A DNA stretch of 64,000 nucleotides, from the NCBI RefSeq assembly GCF_000478195.2, contig NZ_AUZM01000020.1, positions 29,140 through 93,139 on the forward strand, written 5' to 3'. Below, one piece after another: positions 33,898 through 43,154 of the stretch (position 1 is its first letter; every line of letters begins with the position of its first letter). Source of the DNA: Lyngbya aestuarii BL J (GTDB taxonomy: Bacteria > Cyanobacteriota > Cyanobacteriia > Cyanobacteriales > Microcoleaceae). A program made the position numbers and the translations under genes. Under the pieces are notes generated by a model that saw only the letters and a program-made list of their open reading frames with translations, was not told where the DNA came from and did not search any database.

Positions 33898-34554
33898 CTA
33901 CTGCTGACTTTGGGGTAGGGAACTAACTTTAGCACGGTGGAGTAGTTGACCTCGATATCGATAGCCCGTGTAGCGCACCAAAACAGTTTCCCCAGTTTGA
34001 GCGGTTCCTTCTAAAAGCTGGTGCATCTGAGGATTGTAAGGAACTTCCGAACCCACAGATGCAATTGCTTCTACTCCCCATTGTTGCATAAGCCGTTCAA
34101 TCGGGCGCAATAGAGGTAATAATTTGATAGCAGGAAGTTTTGAATTCTGTTTAACTTTATAAACAACTGTCGGCCATTGGAGTAACCACGCTTCTAAAAC
34201 CTCTAAACTGGATCGCTCAAACTCCTGTAATTGTGAGTCTTGTTGCTGTTTCATCTGAGTTTGCAAGCGTTGATACTCTTGTTGCAGTTCTTCAACTGAT
34301 GAACCGGCTTCTGGAGAACTCACTGACTCGGGTGCGAAAGTTGCCAACAATTCTACCAAAGAAATATTCAGTCCTTGACTGATATAAAGCAAAATCTCAA
34401 CTCGCATCTGTCGGGCGAGTCCCCGACGCAGCCGAATAATTTGCCACTGAGAAACCCCTGCTTTTTGACTTAATTCCTCGACACTAGAAAGCCCCGCCTG
34501 TTGCATTAGGCGGCGCAACTCGGGACTATAATCAAATGATGAAGATGGATTCAT
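33898..34554 (-). CDS. HTH (XRE-like) protein with GrpE-like C-terminus
   Basis: 218 aa. Residues 8-70 form a lambda-repressor-like helix-turn-helix (LRRLMQQAGLSSVEELSQKAG, VSQWQIIRLRRGLARQ). Residues about 85-115 are a coiled coil (VEELQQEYQRLQTQMKQQQDS). The end, LMQQWGVEAIASVGSEVPYNPQMHQLLEGTA followed by VRYTGYRYRGQLLHRAKV, resembles the GrpE beta domain that contacts DnaK. The protein therefore looks like a chaperone-cofactor-like module joined to a DNA-binding or protein-contact domain. I have seen such a form only in cyanobacterial sequences, and its role is uncertain. It starts 17 bp after the dps stop on the same strand, so the two are likely co-transcribed. Confidence 0.72.
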   Translation of the reverse strand: MNPSSSFDYSPELRRLMQQAGLSSVEELSQKAGVSQWQIIRLRRGLARQMRVEILLYISQGLNISLVELLATFAPESVSSPEAGSSVEELQQEYQRLQTQMKQQQDSQLQEFERSSLEVLEAWLLQWPTVVYKVKQNSKLPAIKLLPLLRPIERLMQQWGVEAIASVGSEVPYNPQMHQLLEGTAQTGETVLVRYTGYRYRGQLLHRAKVSSLPQSQQ

Positions 34555-34571
34555 TCATTCACGGATAGATG

Positions 34572-35135
34572 CTATTTCACCTGAGCAGCCGTTTTGGTTG
34601 CACTGCTGTTTCCATTGGTAGCATTCCCCTCGCTTCCTTGCAAGTGGGCTTCGAGGAACCACAGGCGCATATCCACAGTCCGGGAGATTTCAGTATACAA
34701 ATCTGCCGTATCTGCATCTCCTAAGTCATCGGTTTTGTCAATGGCTTCACGAACGTGTTGGGCGTACATCGCAAACCGATCTGATAAAGCAATGACGTGA
34801 TCTTTGCCATCGAGGATATCAAAGGGATATTCTGGCAAAATAGAATCCGTGGCAGCAACCCGAGCGGTTCCCATTGCAAAACCTCCGAGTGCAGTGACTC
34901 GTTCGGCGACCATATCTACATAGCCTTCGAGTTCACCCGCAATTTCATCGAATAGAGTGTGCAGGGAGTAGAAGTGCATTCCCTTAACGTTCCAGTGGGC
35001 TTGTTTGGTTTGAGTTTTCAGATCCAAGGTGGTTGCTAATGTGGCATTGAGAATTGCTGCGACTTCTTGGCGAGTACATACAGCAAAATCAATGCGAGAG
35101 GGATAGAGGCGAGTTTTGAGGTTCTGGGTACTCAT
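34572..35135 (-). CDS. dps: Dps-family DNA-protecting ferritin-like protein
   Basis: 187 aa. The ferroxidase centre signature is present: KQAHWNVKGMHFYSLHTLFDEIAGELEGYVDMVAERV, with His, Asp and Glu ligands across the intersubunit site (quoted in parts: QAHWNVKG, LHTLFDEI). Dps 12-mers oxidise iron with hydrogen peroxide, store it and protect DNA. The C-terminal tail (about residues 165-187) is low-complexity, Asn/Ser/Thr-rich with K at the end. A strong GGAGAAA-type ribosome site precedes the start. It lies between a sulfiredoxin gene and the HTH/GrpE-like gene, a peroxide-stress setting. Confidence 0.95.
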   Translation of the reverse strand: MSTQNLKTRLYPSRIDFAVCTRQEVAAILNATLATTLDLKTQTKQAHWNVKGMHFYSLHTLFDEIAGELEGYVDMVAERVTALGGFAMGTARVAATDSILPEYPFDILDGKDHVIALSDRFAMYAQHVREAIDKTDDLGDADTADLYTEISRTVDMRLWFLEAHLQGSEGNATNGNSSATKTAAQVK

Positions 35136-35238
35136 GGATTTTTTCTCCTTTAAGGTTGATTGGTTTTAAGATTTAACAAACAAATAATTACAAAGTCTGA
35201 TTGGATTTTACTCCGTTATGAACTTTCGTTAATCTATC

Positions 35239-35499
35239 TCAAGCTAGATGCTTTTGGAGAACAGAACGGGGTGCTTTCCGCACTTTACAACGAATGGTTT
35301 CATAACCGAGGTTTGTACAAGCTTCAAAGCGATGACATCCCGAAAATCCGTAGTATTGACCGTCTACTTCTAACACTTCAATGGGTTCTTGTAAGCCGAT
35401 TTCTTGAATAGATTCCATTAACGCCTTGACTTTGGCTTGATCGGTCGCCCGAGGGAGTGGACGCCGAATCTGCTTCAGGGGAACCTCCTGAACTTCCAT
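35239..35499 (-). CDS. srx: sulfiredoxin
   Basis: 86 aa with a ParB/sulfiredoxin fold. The hallmark is GFSGCHRFEA, with catalytic C55 in the GCHR loop that transfers phosphate in the ATP-dependent repair of Cys-sulfinic 2-Cys peroxiredoxins. The N-terminal VQEVPLKQIRRPLPRATDQAKVKALMESI matches cyanobacterial Srx. It neighbours dps, consistent with oxidative-stress defence. The Lys-rich C-terminus ends at residue 86. Translation starts after a GGAGAAACG ribosome site. A distant ParB-like origin is the alternative family reading, but the GCHR motif favours sulfiredoxin. Confidence 0.88.
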   Translation of the reverse strand: MEVQEVPLKQIRRPLPRATDQAKVKALMESIQEIGLQEPIEVLEVDGQYYGFSGCHRFEACTNLGYETIRCKVRKAPRSVLQKHLA

Positions 35500-35868
35500 T
35501 TTGATCGTTTCTCCTTGATTTGCATTCTTTTTAAATCATACTCATAATGACTTCGTTTTAGCAACTATTGTTAAGAAACCCTGACATTTTCCGCATCCGC
35601 AAGCCAGAGAACACGATCTAATCTGCCTTCTAGCTTCTATCTTTTGCCTTCGTTGAAGTTGGCTGTAAAAAACACTCACGATATATTACTTACATCCTCA
35701 TCTGTAGTCGGGGACTTGTATGGTGAAATATCGGATCTTTCCGGATGGATGTTGAGCAAAGTGTAGTATCCCTTGTTCTCTGACACTAGGAACTCACTAA
35801 AAATTGAATTGAGTCAGAGATTACCCGTCTTACGGACAACCAATCAACAATCAAAGACATTCGACTCT
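35500..35868. other. intergenic region, 369 bp
   Basis: It separates divergent srx and murI. An ORF extension into this region exists for murI (a TTG start at 35773) but lacks family similarity. Promoters for both genes are expected here, and none could be picked with confidence. Confidence 0.3.
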
Positions 35869-36723
35869 ATGACAACGGATAAAAAAGCGCGAAAAATAGC
35901 AGTTTTTGACAGTGGAGTGGGAGGGTTAACCGTTTTAAGAGAGTTATACCAACAACTCCCAAATGAATCGATCCTTTATTTTGGCGATACAGCCCGATTA
36001 CCCTACGGTATTCGCTCCCAAAGCGAAATTTTACAGTTTGTCCGTGAAATTATCATTTGGGCAATTGATCAAGATGTAAAAATGATCGTGATGGCTTGTA
36101 ACACCAGTTCAGCCCTCGCCCTCGAAACGGTACAATCAGAATTTGATATACCGATTTTGGGAGTGATTTTACCGGGAGCGAAAGCCGCTGTCCAAAAGGG
36201 TCGGCGCATAGGAGTGATTGCCACTCCCGCAACTGTGACAAGTAATGCCTATCGTCAAGCCATTCAGGAAATGGATGCTGCTGTTCAAGTTTGGCAGGTG
36301 AGTTGTCCAGAGTTTGTCCCTTTGATTGAACAAAATCGCATTCACGATCCTTATACCTATCAAGTTGCTCAGGAGTATCTTGCTCCTTTATTGGATCAAC
36401 GCATTGATACTTTAATTTATGGGTGTACCCACTATCCTCACTTGGCACCTGTTTTGCGATCGCTACTTCCCCCAAGTGTTCGGTTAGTTGATCCGGCTGT
36501 GCATTTAGTCAAATCAATTACTCAAGAGTTGGAACTGTTGGGACTGCGAAACCCCAATCTCCCTCGACCTACTCGTTTTTGTGTTAGTGGTTGTCCCCAA
36601 CAATTTGCCAGTGTATCGGTGCAGTGGTTGGGATATACTCCGGCTGTAGAACCAACAGTCCTCCCGGTGATTGAGACTTCAGAAACGGCTAATCTTTCAC
36701 TGGGAGAGGGTAGAAGGAGTTAA
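35869..36723 (+). CDS. murI: glutamate racemase
   Basis: 284 aa from ATG 35869. MurI interconverts L- and D-glutamate to supply D-Glu for peptidoglycan, using two catalytic cysteines: C77 in ACNTSSALA and C186 in YGCTHYP. The N-terminal FDSGVGGLTVLREL binds substrate. Length and the motifs YFGDTARLPYG and GVIATPATVTSNAYRQ are standard. In several cyanobacteria murI lies near the solanesyl diphosphate synthase gene. Here an 8-kb stretch with the adhesin and an RNA separates it from that gene. A perfect terminator follows. Confidence 0.96.
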   Translation: MTTDKKARKIAVFDSGVGGLTVLRELYQQLPNESILYFGDTARLPYGIRSQSEILQFVREIIIWAIDQDVKMIVMACNTSSALALETVQSEFDIPILGVILPGAKAAVQKGRRIGVIATPATVTSNAYRQAIQEMDAAVQVWQVSCPEFVPLIEQNRIHDPYTYQVAQEYLAPLLDQRIDTLIYGCTHYPHLAPVLRSLLPPSVRLVDPAVHLVKSITQELELLGLRNPNLPRPTRFCVSGCPQQFASVSVQWLGYTPAVEPTVLPVIETSETANLSLGEGRRS

Positions 36724-36753
36724 AACATTCTCTCTATCTAAGGCTTTCAGATC

Positions 36754-36779
36754 ACGGGTCTAATTACCAGACCCGTTTT
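36754..36779 (+). terminator. intrinsic terminator of murI
   Basis: ACGGGTCT (36754-36761) pairs with AGACCCGT (36769-36776) across AATTACC, followed by TTTT. It is 30 bp past the stop. Confidence 0.8.
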
Positions 36780-36947
36780 AGATCCAATTTCTCTTTTAAC
36801 CTTTGTCTTTTGGCGGTTGCTATATCAGAAAAAGTTGTTTTGAATCCGTTTGAGGTTGTACTCTATTTGTTACAAATTTTTTTGTCTCCCCTAAACTGGT
36901 TTTTCATAGAGTAAACTACAAAGAGTCTTTTCAATAGGCAACCGTCG

Positions 36948-39413
36948 ATGAATATCTGTATCTTCATTGATCCAAGCATTGACTCCTTTCAGTATTTCAT
37001 TGAAAATGTTATTCAATCAGTAGAAATTGTTCCGCTAAATCTCACTCAAGATAGCCTCAAACAAGTTGCAGATTATTTAAAAGAAAAACAAGAAATTAGC
37101 GAAGTTCATATTATCAGTCATGGTTCTCCGGGTTGTTTAAATCTGGGCAAAACTCAACTTAGTCTAGACAATCTAGAAAACTATTCTCACCTTTTAAAAC
37201 AAAGTTTCTCTGCTGTTGATTCTCTGATTCTCTACGGTTGTCATCTAGCGAAGGGAAAAACAGGTCAGAATTTTATTAAAAAATTACATCAAATTACGGG
37301 CAAAAATATCGCCGCCACAGCTAGTTTAACCGGGAATAATCTCTTAGGTGGAAATTGGAATTTTGAGTTTAAACTAGGTAATTTTAACGTTAATTTACCC
37401 TTTCACAAAACAGCACTTCAAGCTTATCCTTCCGTTTTAGCGACTTTCACCGTTAACAGCACGGGTGATCTTGATGACGGCGACATCGGAAACGGAATTA
37501 CAACACTCCGAGAAGCCATCAACGCAGCTAATACCAACCCCGGAGAAGATCGAATAGAATTTAATATTCCGGTAACAGACCCCGGTTTTAATATTGAGGG
37601 TTATTTTACCATTCAACCCGCTTCAAATCTGCCGGAAATAACCGATAATTCTCTTTTTATTGATGGTAAAAGTCAACCGGGGTTTTTAGAGAACCCAATT
37701 ATTGAACTTGATTTCCGTATAGTAGATGCTCAAGGTTTAGCAATTACATCAGACAATAATACCATACAAGGATTAGTTCTTAATGGTTCTCGTTTGGCAG
37801 CAATTAACTTTAGAGATAGCGGAAATAACTTAATTCAAGATAACTTTATCGGCACCGATGTTACCGGAACAATAGCAGCACGAAATGACGGTTTTGGCGC
37901 AGGAATCTTGCTTTTAGATTCTCCCAATAATATTATTCAGAATAACTTGATCTCTAGTAATTCAGCGCCCGGTCTTGGAGGACCTAACATCGGTATTTCA
38001 GGCGGTTTGGCGAACGAAAATCAAATTATTGGGAATTTAATTGGTACGGATATTACCGGAACAGTTGCTTTAGAGAACAATGGAACTTGGAGTATAATTA
38101 TTACTGAAGCCTCAAATAATATTATTGGTGGAACAACTGAAGCTGAACGAAATGTTATTGGTGTCAGCAGCAATGGTTTCGGTATTATTATGGGTCTTGC
38201 ACCAGCAGCTATAGTGCCACCTATAACAGATGGAGTTGCGAGTGGAAATCGTATTTTAGGGAATTATATCGGTACAGATATTACCGGAAAAGTTGCTTTA
38301 GGAAGCCAAGACAGTGTAGGTATCTTATTAACAGAAGATCTAGGTTTTGGTATTGGTAATACTATTAATATTATTGGCGGAACCACTCCAGAAGAACGCA
38401 ATGTTATCTCAGGACATGGGGCGGGTATTCTTATTTTAGATGATACTCGAAATGCTTATCGAGTGATTGGGAACTATATTGGTACTGATGAAAGCGGAAC
38501 AATTGCGATTGGAAATGGAACAGATTTAGAAGGTGCTGGAGTTATTATAGTAGGTTCTAACAGCAGCATTGGCGGAACAGGTTTAGGAGAAGGAAATCTC
38601 ATTTCGGGGAATGCAATTGGTATTCAAATTATTGGCGATCCTCTCGATCCCGCCGATGATATTAGCAACAACCAAATTATCGGAAACCTGATCGGAACTC
38701 AAGCGGATGGTATCACACCTTTGGGGAATACAAAACAGGGGATTTTAGTAGAATCTGTCAACAATAACAATAATAATATCATTGGGGGAACAGAAGCGGG
38801 GGCGGGAAATATCATCGCCTTTAACGGTTTAAATGGGATTGAAATCACCGACAGTAATGGCGTTGAACTCCGACAAAATGAAATTTTTAATAATGGCAAT
38901 TTGGGGATAGATTTAATAGCAACGGCGAATAACAGCAAAGCCGAACCCGTGTTAAATTCTGCTCTAATTATTAACGATATAACCACCGTTACCGGAACGT
39001 TAAATAGTACCCCAAACGCAGAATTTACCCTGGAGTTTTTCTCAAATACGGTACTCGACCCTTCCTTAAACGGAGAAGGCGAAAGGTTCATTTTATCAAC
39101 TGTAGTAACAACGGATGATCTTGGAAACGCCAACTTTAATATTGAACTTCCTGCGGGAATAACGGTTAACAAATTTATCACCGCCACAGCCACTAATAAT
39201 ATAGATAAAAATACCTCAGAATTTTCTGCGGGTGTGGAAGTGATCGATCCTTTAATTGTTACCAACACCGCCGACTCGGGTATTGGTTCGCTGCGGGAAG
39301 CGATTAATTTTGCCAATACAATTCCTGGCGAAAATACCATCAGTTTTAATATTCCCCAAACCGATCCGGGTTTTAATATAGACACCAATTCCTTTACCAT
39401 TCAACCCGCATAA
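36948..39413 (+). CDS. N-terminal part of the interrupted adhesin (DUF4347, CSLREA, beta-helix)
   Basis: 821 aa. DUF4347 at 1-165 has H58-G59 in IISHGSPG and C98 in ILYGCHLAKG, followed by TGNNLLGGNWNFEF. From 167 comes a CSLREA-like opening (TFTVNSTGDLDD, TTLREAINAANTNPGEDRIEFNIP), then about 12 beta-helix turns with repeated GNYIGTD, NIIGGT and NVISG elements. A linker reads like an Ig/beta-sandwich strand set (VTGTLNSTPNAEFTLEFF). It ends inside a second CSLREA copy at the first TAA. Without the downstream part it lacks the RTX export signal, so this piece alone should not be secreted by type I. Confidence 0.8.
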   Translation: MNICIFIDPSIDSFQYFIENVIQSVEIVPLNLTQDSLKQVADYLKEKQEISEVHIISHGSPGCLNLGKTQLSLDNLENYSHLLKQSFSAVDSLILYGCHLAKGKTGQNFIKKLHQITGKNIAATASLTGNNLLGGNWNFEFKLGNFNVNLPFHKTALQAYPSVLATFTVNSTGDLDDGDIGNGITTLREAINAANTNPGEDRIEFNIPVTDPGFNIEGYFTIQPASNLPEITDNSLFIDGKSQPGFLENPIIELDFRIVDAQGLAITSDNNTIQGLVLNGSRLAAINFRDSGNNLIQDNFIGTDVTGTIAARNDGFGAGILLLDSPNNIIQNNLISSNSAPGLGGPNIGISGGLANENQIIGNLIGTDITGTVALENNGTWSIIITEASNNIIGGTTEAERNVIGVSSNGFGIIMGLAPAAIVPPITDGVASGNRILGNYIGTDITGKVALGSQDSVGILLTEDLGFGIGNTINIIGGTTPEERNVISGHGAGILILDDTRNAYRVIGNYIGTDESGTIAIGNGTDLEGAGVIIVGSNSSIGGTGLGEGNLISGNAIGIQIIGDPLDPADDISNNQIIGNLIGTQADGITPLGNTKQGILVESVNNNNNNIIGGTEAGAGNIIAFNGLNGIEITDSNGVELRQNEIFNNGNLGIDLIATANNSKAEPVLNSALIINDITTVTGTLNSTPNAEFTLEFFSNTVLDPSLNGEGERFILSTVVTTDDLGNANFNIELPAGITVNKFITATATNNIDKNTSEFSAGVEVIDPLIVTNTADSGIGSLREAINFANTIPGENTISFNIPQTDPGFNIDTNSFTIQPA

Positions 39414-39854
39414 AAACTTCCAGAAATTACAGAAGCAGTTATTCTAGATGCGACTACTCAACCCGAATATACAGAGACTCCCGTTATAGAAATTGATGGT
39501 ACAAAGGCTGCGGGGTTAGATGATGGAGTTTTGGAAATTTCAGGGGGAGAAAGCAGTACAATTCGAGGGTTTGTAATTAATCAAGCTGGATTTAGCAATG
39601 CGGCTATTTTAATTAGGAATAATGGCGGAAATCGAATATAAAATAACTATCTCGGTACCGATATTACCGGAACAGTCGATCTGGGTGACAACGGTTCGGG
39701 AATTATTATTTTAAATTCGGCGAATAACGTTATTCAAGATAATCTCATCTCGGGAAATAATAACGCCTCTGCAACCGGAATTCGCATCGAAGGAAATACA
39801 GCGACGAATAATCAAATTCTGGGAAATTTAATCGGTACAAACGTTGCGGGAACG

Positions 39855-42800
39855 GTGAGTTTACCCAATTCAAACGGCGGGATTGTTATTTTAAATGCAC
39901 CTAATAATATTATCGGCGGAACTACCCCCAACGAACGCAATATTATCTCGGGGAACGGCTTTCAAGGAATTAATATTTCTGGAAATGATGCGACGGGAAA
40001 TCAAATTTATGGGAATTATATTGGTACTGATATCACCGGAACAGTTGCAATTCCCAATAGTTTTTACGGGATTCTAATTTCATCCAATGCGTCTAATACC
40101 ATTATTGGAGGAACGGGAGAGGGTGAGGGTAATTTAATTTCGGGTAATAGTTCTAACGGTGTTTACCTGGAAACTGGAACAAATAATCAAGTGATCGGGA
40201 ATATCATTGGAACGGATATTAGCGGTAAAAATGCTTTGGGAAATGGGGGGTTAGCGGGGGTAAGAATCGACACTTCGGATAATACAATTGCTGATAACTT
40301 AGTTTCAGGAAATACTAGCGACGGAATTTTAATTAGCAGTAGCAATGCAAATAATAATACTGTTATCGGAAATCTCGTCGGAACCGATATTGACGGAATA
40401 GAAACCCTCGGAAATGGTGAAGCGGGAATTGTAATCGCCCAAACTGCAACCAATAATAAAATTGGTGGAACAACTCCCGAGGAAAGAAATATTATTTCAG
40501 GTAATAATAGTTCGGGTGTTAGCTTTCAATTTAATGCAACAAATAACCAAGTTTTAGGGAACTATATCGGAACCAATATTAACGGAACTGTCGAGATAGG
40601 AAACGGTGGTGATGGTATTAGTTTATTAGCCGCACCCAATAATATTATTGGCGGAACAATCGCTGGATCGGGGAATTGTATTTCTGGAAATAATGGGAAC
40701 GGAATTGATTTGGGTTTGGATTCTTCTGAAAGTCAAATTTTAGGGAATTTTATTGGAACAGATGTTAGTGGAACTGTTGCAATTCCTAACGATGAAGATG
40801 GGATTTCTACCGATGCGTTTCCAGCCAATAGTATTATTGGAGGGACAACCCCAACTGAACGAAATTTGATTTCTGGAAATGGAGGAAATGGGATTTATAT
40901 CGATGCACCCAACTATCAAATTTTTGGGAATTTTATCGGAACTCAAATTGATGGGATGAGTCCTTTAGGAAATACAGGGAGAGGGATAGATATTGCTTTG
41001 GGTGGTGTTAATACTCGTATTGGCGGAACGAATACAGGAGAAGGAAATACCATAGCATTTAATAGTGGAGATGGCGTATTTGTTGGAAATGGGAGTACAG
41101 GAAATGCTATATTATCAAATTCTATTTTCTCAAATGGTGAGTTAGGAATCGATCTCAACGCACCTTCTATTAATGACGCAGGAACCACAGCAAACGATGA
41201 GGGAGATGCTGACGCGGGAAGTAACAACCTGCAAAATTTCCCAGTGATTACTTCGGCGATATATGACGGAACCAATCTAACAATTTCTGGAACTTTAAAC
41301 AGTACCCCAAACACTACCTTTAGAGTTGAGTTTTTCCTAAATAATACGTTAGATTTCACAACTTTTGGAGAAGGTGAACAATTTTTGGGTTTTGCAAATC
41401 TCACAACTGATGAAAGTGGGAATGTTGGCTTTGAGGAAATATTATCATCGAGTCTAACTGAAAATCAGTTTATTACCGCTACCGCTACAGATCCAAATAA
41501 TAACACCTCGGAATTTTCAGGAGGAACAGAAGTTAATCCGGTAACAACCGTTGAATTTTATCAAGGGAATTATCAACTCAATGAAGATGGTACTGTTGTC
41601 GGTTCGGCTATTACAATTAATCGCACAGGAAATACAGCAACTTCGTCTAGTGTAGAAGTTCAGCTAACCGATGGAACCGCCAACGGAGGAACGTCTTTAG
41701 ATCCGGGAATAGACTTTAATAACACTACAATTTTAGTCAATTTTGCTTCGGGAGAAACCTTTCAAACCCTAACAGTTCCGATTAATGATGATACTTTGCT
41801 CGAAGACAATGAAACTCTAACTTTAACGCTTCTAAATGGAAGTCTCGGAACAATCATTAATCCTCAGAATACTGCAACTCTTGAAATTATTGATAACGAC
41901 GAACCCGAACCCACCCCAACCCCAGGGGAACCCACACCCACACCTACACCCGCAGAACCAACTCCCACACCCACAGAACCAACTCCCACCCCAACCCCAG
42001 AACCCGAACCCATTCCTACTCGTGAACCCGAAGATCCAGATTGTCTCTGTCCATCCTTCCCCAGTCTTCCTAATATTCGTTTGACTAAACCTACAAACGT
42101 AATTTCAGGTCAAGAACAAAATGAAGCCTTATTAGGTACTGAGGAAAATGACTTTTTAGAAGGTTTGGGAGGGAATGACACTCTAACCGCTTTGGAGGGA
42201 AATGATACCCTGGTGGGAGGAATAGAAAATGATATTTTATTTGGAAATAAAAACTCAGATTTGTTACTGGGTGAAAATGGAGAAGACACATTATATGGTG
42301 GAAAAGAAGATGATCTAATTTTTGGAAATGAAGGAAATGATCTGATGTTTGGAGATGAAGAAAACGATAGTTTATTGGGTGGAGAGGGAAATGATACCTT
42401 ATTGGGTGGAGCCAATCAATCATCAGATTCGAGTGAAGATGGGCAAGATTTATTATTTGGAAATGAAGGAAATGATCTAATTTTAGGAAATAAAGAAAAT
42501 GATAGTTTATCTGGAGGAGACGGCAGTGATACCTTGTATGGTGGGAAAAATAATGATTTAATTTTTGGTGATCTGGGTCGCGATTTACTCTTTGGCGATT
42601 GCCGCAGTAGCGGCACTGGCGAAGCCAATCGCGGAAATGATACCCTTTGTGGGGGGGAAGAAAACGATACACTGTATGGAAACTTCAGTTCACAACCCGA
42701 CATCCGTTCAGTAGATGAAGAAGATTTTCTTTGCGGAGACGAAGGAAATGATATTTTGTTTGGAAACGAAGGAAACGACACCTTAAATGGAGGTTCAGAT

Positions 42801-43154
42801 CATGATATTTTGTATGGCGGAACAAATAATGATAGCCTCGTTGGGGGTGCAGGCGATGATACTTTGTTTGGTGAAGAAGGCGACAATATATTAGTTGGGG
42901 GAACCGGAAATGATCGGTTTGGAATTTTTGTTAATACGGGTAAAAATACCATTCTAGATTTTCAAGATAATCAAGATAAAATCCTGGTTTATTTAAACGA
43001 AAATCTGGCTAATTTTATTGCTTTTGAAGAATTACTTATTACCCAAGACGGAAACAATACATTGATCAAATTTCAGGAAAAAGTTCTGGTTACTTTAGAA
43101 GAAATCGACGCAACCTTTATAACGTCAGAAGATTTCTTTTTTGTCAACCGATAA
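39855..43154 (+). CDS. C-terminal part of the interrupted adhesin (beta-helix, Calx-beta, RTX)
   Basis: 1099 aa in the same frame as the N-terminal part. The apparent GTG start at 39855 has no ribosome site, and coding similarity continues upstream to 39642. Contents: beta-helix repeats (1-420), a DUF-like sandwich, Calx-beta (about 555-665; SSVEVQLTDGTANGG ... INDDTLLEDNETLTLTLLN), a Pro-Thr-rich linker (about 675-725), and at least 20 RTX nonapeptides GGxGNDxLx (about 765-1030) with the C-terminal block after. The RTX region is interrupted by residues encoded by an inserted 38-bp repeat. Calcium-dependent folding outside the cell is the family role. Confidence 0.8.
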   Translation: MSLPNSNGGIVILNAPNNIIGGTTPNERNIISGNGFQGINISGNDATGNQIYGNYIGTDITGTVAIPNSFYGILISSNASNTIIGGTGEGEGNLISGNSSNGVYLETGTNNQVIGNIIGTDISGKNALGNGGLAGVRIDTSDNTIADNLVSGNTSDGILISSSNANNNTVIGNLVGTDIDGIETLGNGEAGIVIAQTATNNKIGGTTPEERNIISGNNSSGVSFQFNATNNQVLGNYIGTNINGTVEIGNGGDGISLLAAPNNIIGGTIAGSGNCISGNNGNGIDLGLDSSESQILGNFIGTDVSGTVAIPNDEDGISTDAFPANSIIGGTTPTERNLISGNGGNGIYIDAPNYQIFGNFIGTQIDGMSPLGNTGRGIDIALGGVNTRIGGTNTGEGNTIAFNSGDGVFVGNGSTGNAILSNSIFSNGELGIDLNAPSINDAGTTANDEGDADAGSNNLQNFPVITSAIYDGTNLTISGTLNSTPNTTFRVEFFLNNTLDFTTFGEGEQFLGFANLTTDESGNVGFEEILSSSLTENQFITATATDPNNNTSEFSGGTEVNPVTTVEFYQGNYQLNEDGTVVGSAITINRTGNTATSSSVEVQLTDGTANGGTSLDPGIDFNNTTILVNFASGETFQTLTVPINDDTLLEDNETLTLTLLNGSLGTIINPQNTATLEIIDNDEPEPTPTPGEPTPTPTPAEPTPTPTEPTPTPTPEPEPIPTREPEDPDCLCPSFPSLPNIRLTKPTNVISGQEQNEALLGTEENDFLEGLGGNDTLTALEGNDTLVGGIENDILFGNKNSDLLLGENGEDTLYGGKEDDLIFGNEGNDLMFGDEENDSLLGGEGNDTLLGGANQSSDSSEDGQDLLFGNEGNDLILGNKENDSLSGGDGSDTLYGGKNNDLIFGDLGRDLLFGDCRSSGTGEANRGNDTLCGGEENDTLYGNFSSQPDIRSVDEEDFLCGDEGNDILFGNEGNDTLNGGSDHDILYGGTNNDSLVGGAGDDTLFGEEGDNILVGGTGNDRFGIFVNTGKNTILDFQDNQDKILVYLNENLANFIAFEELLITQDGNNTLIKFQEKVLVTLEEIDATFITSEDFFFVNR
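42595..42632 (+). repeat. 38-bp palindromic repeat inside the RTX region
   Basis: It starts GCGATTGC and ends CCAATCGC with an inner GCCGC/GCGGC pairing. It adds CRSSGTGEANR between two RTX nonapeptides and so shifts the GGxGxD spacing. It has the same end logic as the 33-bp repeats at 7381 and 23371 but a different length. Confidence 0.6.

Larger units (their letters stand above)
36948..43154 (+). pseudogene. giant DUF4347/beta-helix/Calx-beta/RTX surface protein, interrupted by two in-frame TAA
   Basis: One reading frame of 2069 codons is broken only by TAA at 39411-39413 and TAA at 39639-39641. There is no frameshift in 6.2 kb, and the text on both sides continues the same repeat pattern (DTNSFTIQPA then KLPEIT; GGNRI then NNYLGTDITGT). 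Domain order: DUF4347 (1-165), CSLREA-like segment (167-210), right-handed beta-helix repeats of GNxIGTDxTGTVA...NIIGGTTPEERNVISGN type with a second CSLREA segment at about 768, Calx-beta domain, Pro-Thr linker, and RTX calcium-binding nonapeptides. It is probably exported by type I secretion as an adhesin. Either it is recently inactivated, read through, or expressed as two pieces. Confidence 0.75.

Noticed and set aside
35160..35411. 83-codon + strand ORF over sulfiredoxin
   Set aside because: Opposite strand of a clear sulfiredoxin with the GCHR motif.
38699..39400. 233-codon ORF antisense to the adhesin
   Set aside because: Shadow of the repeat-rich adhesin; no ribosome site or domain.
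42091..42672. 193-codon His/Phe-rich ORF antisense to the RTX repeats
   Set aside because: Periodic antisense reading of the nonapeptide repeats.
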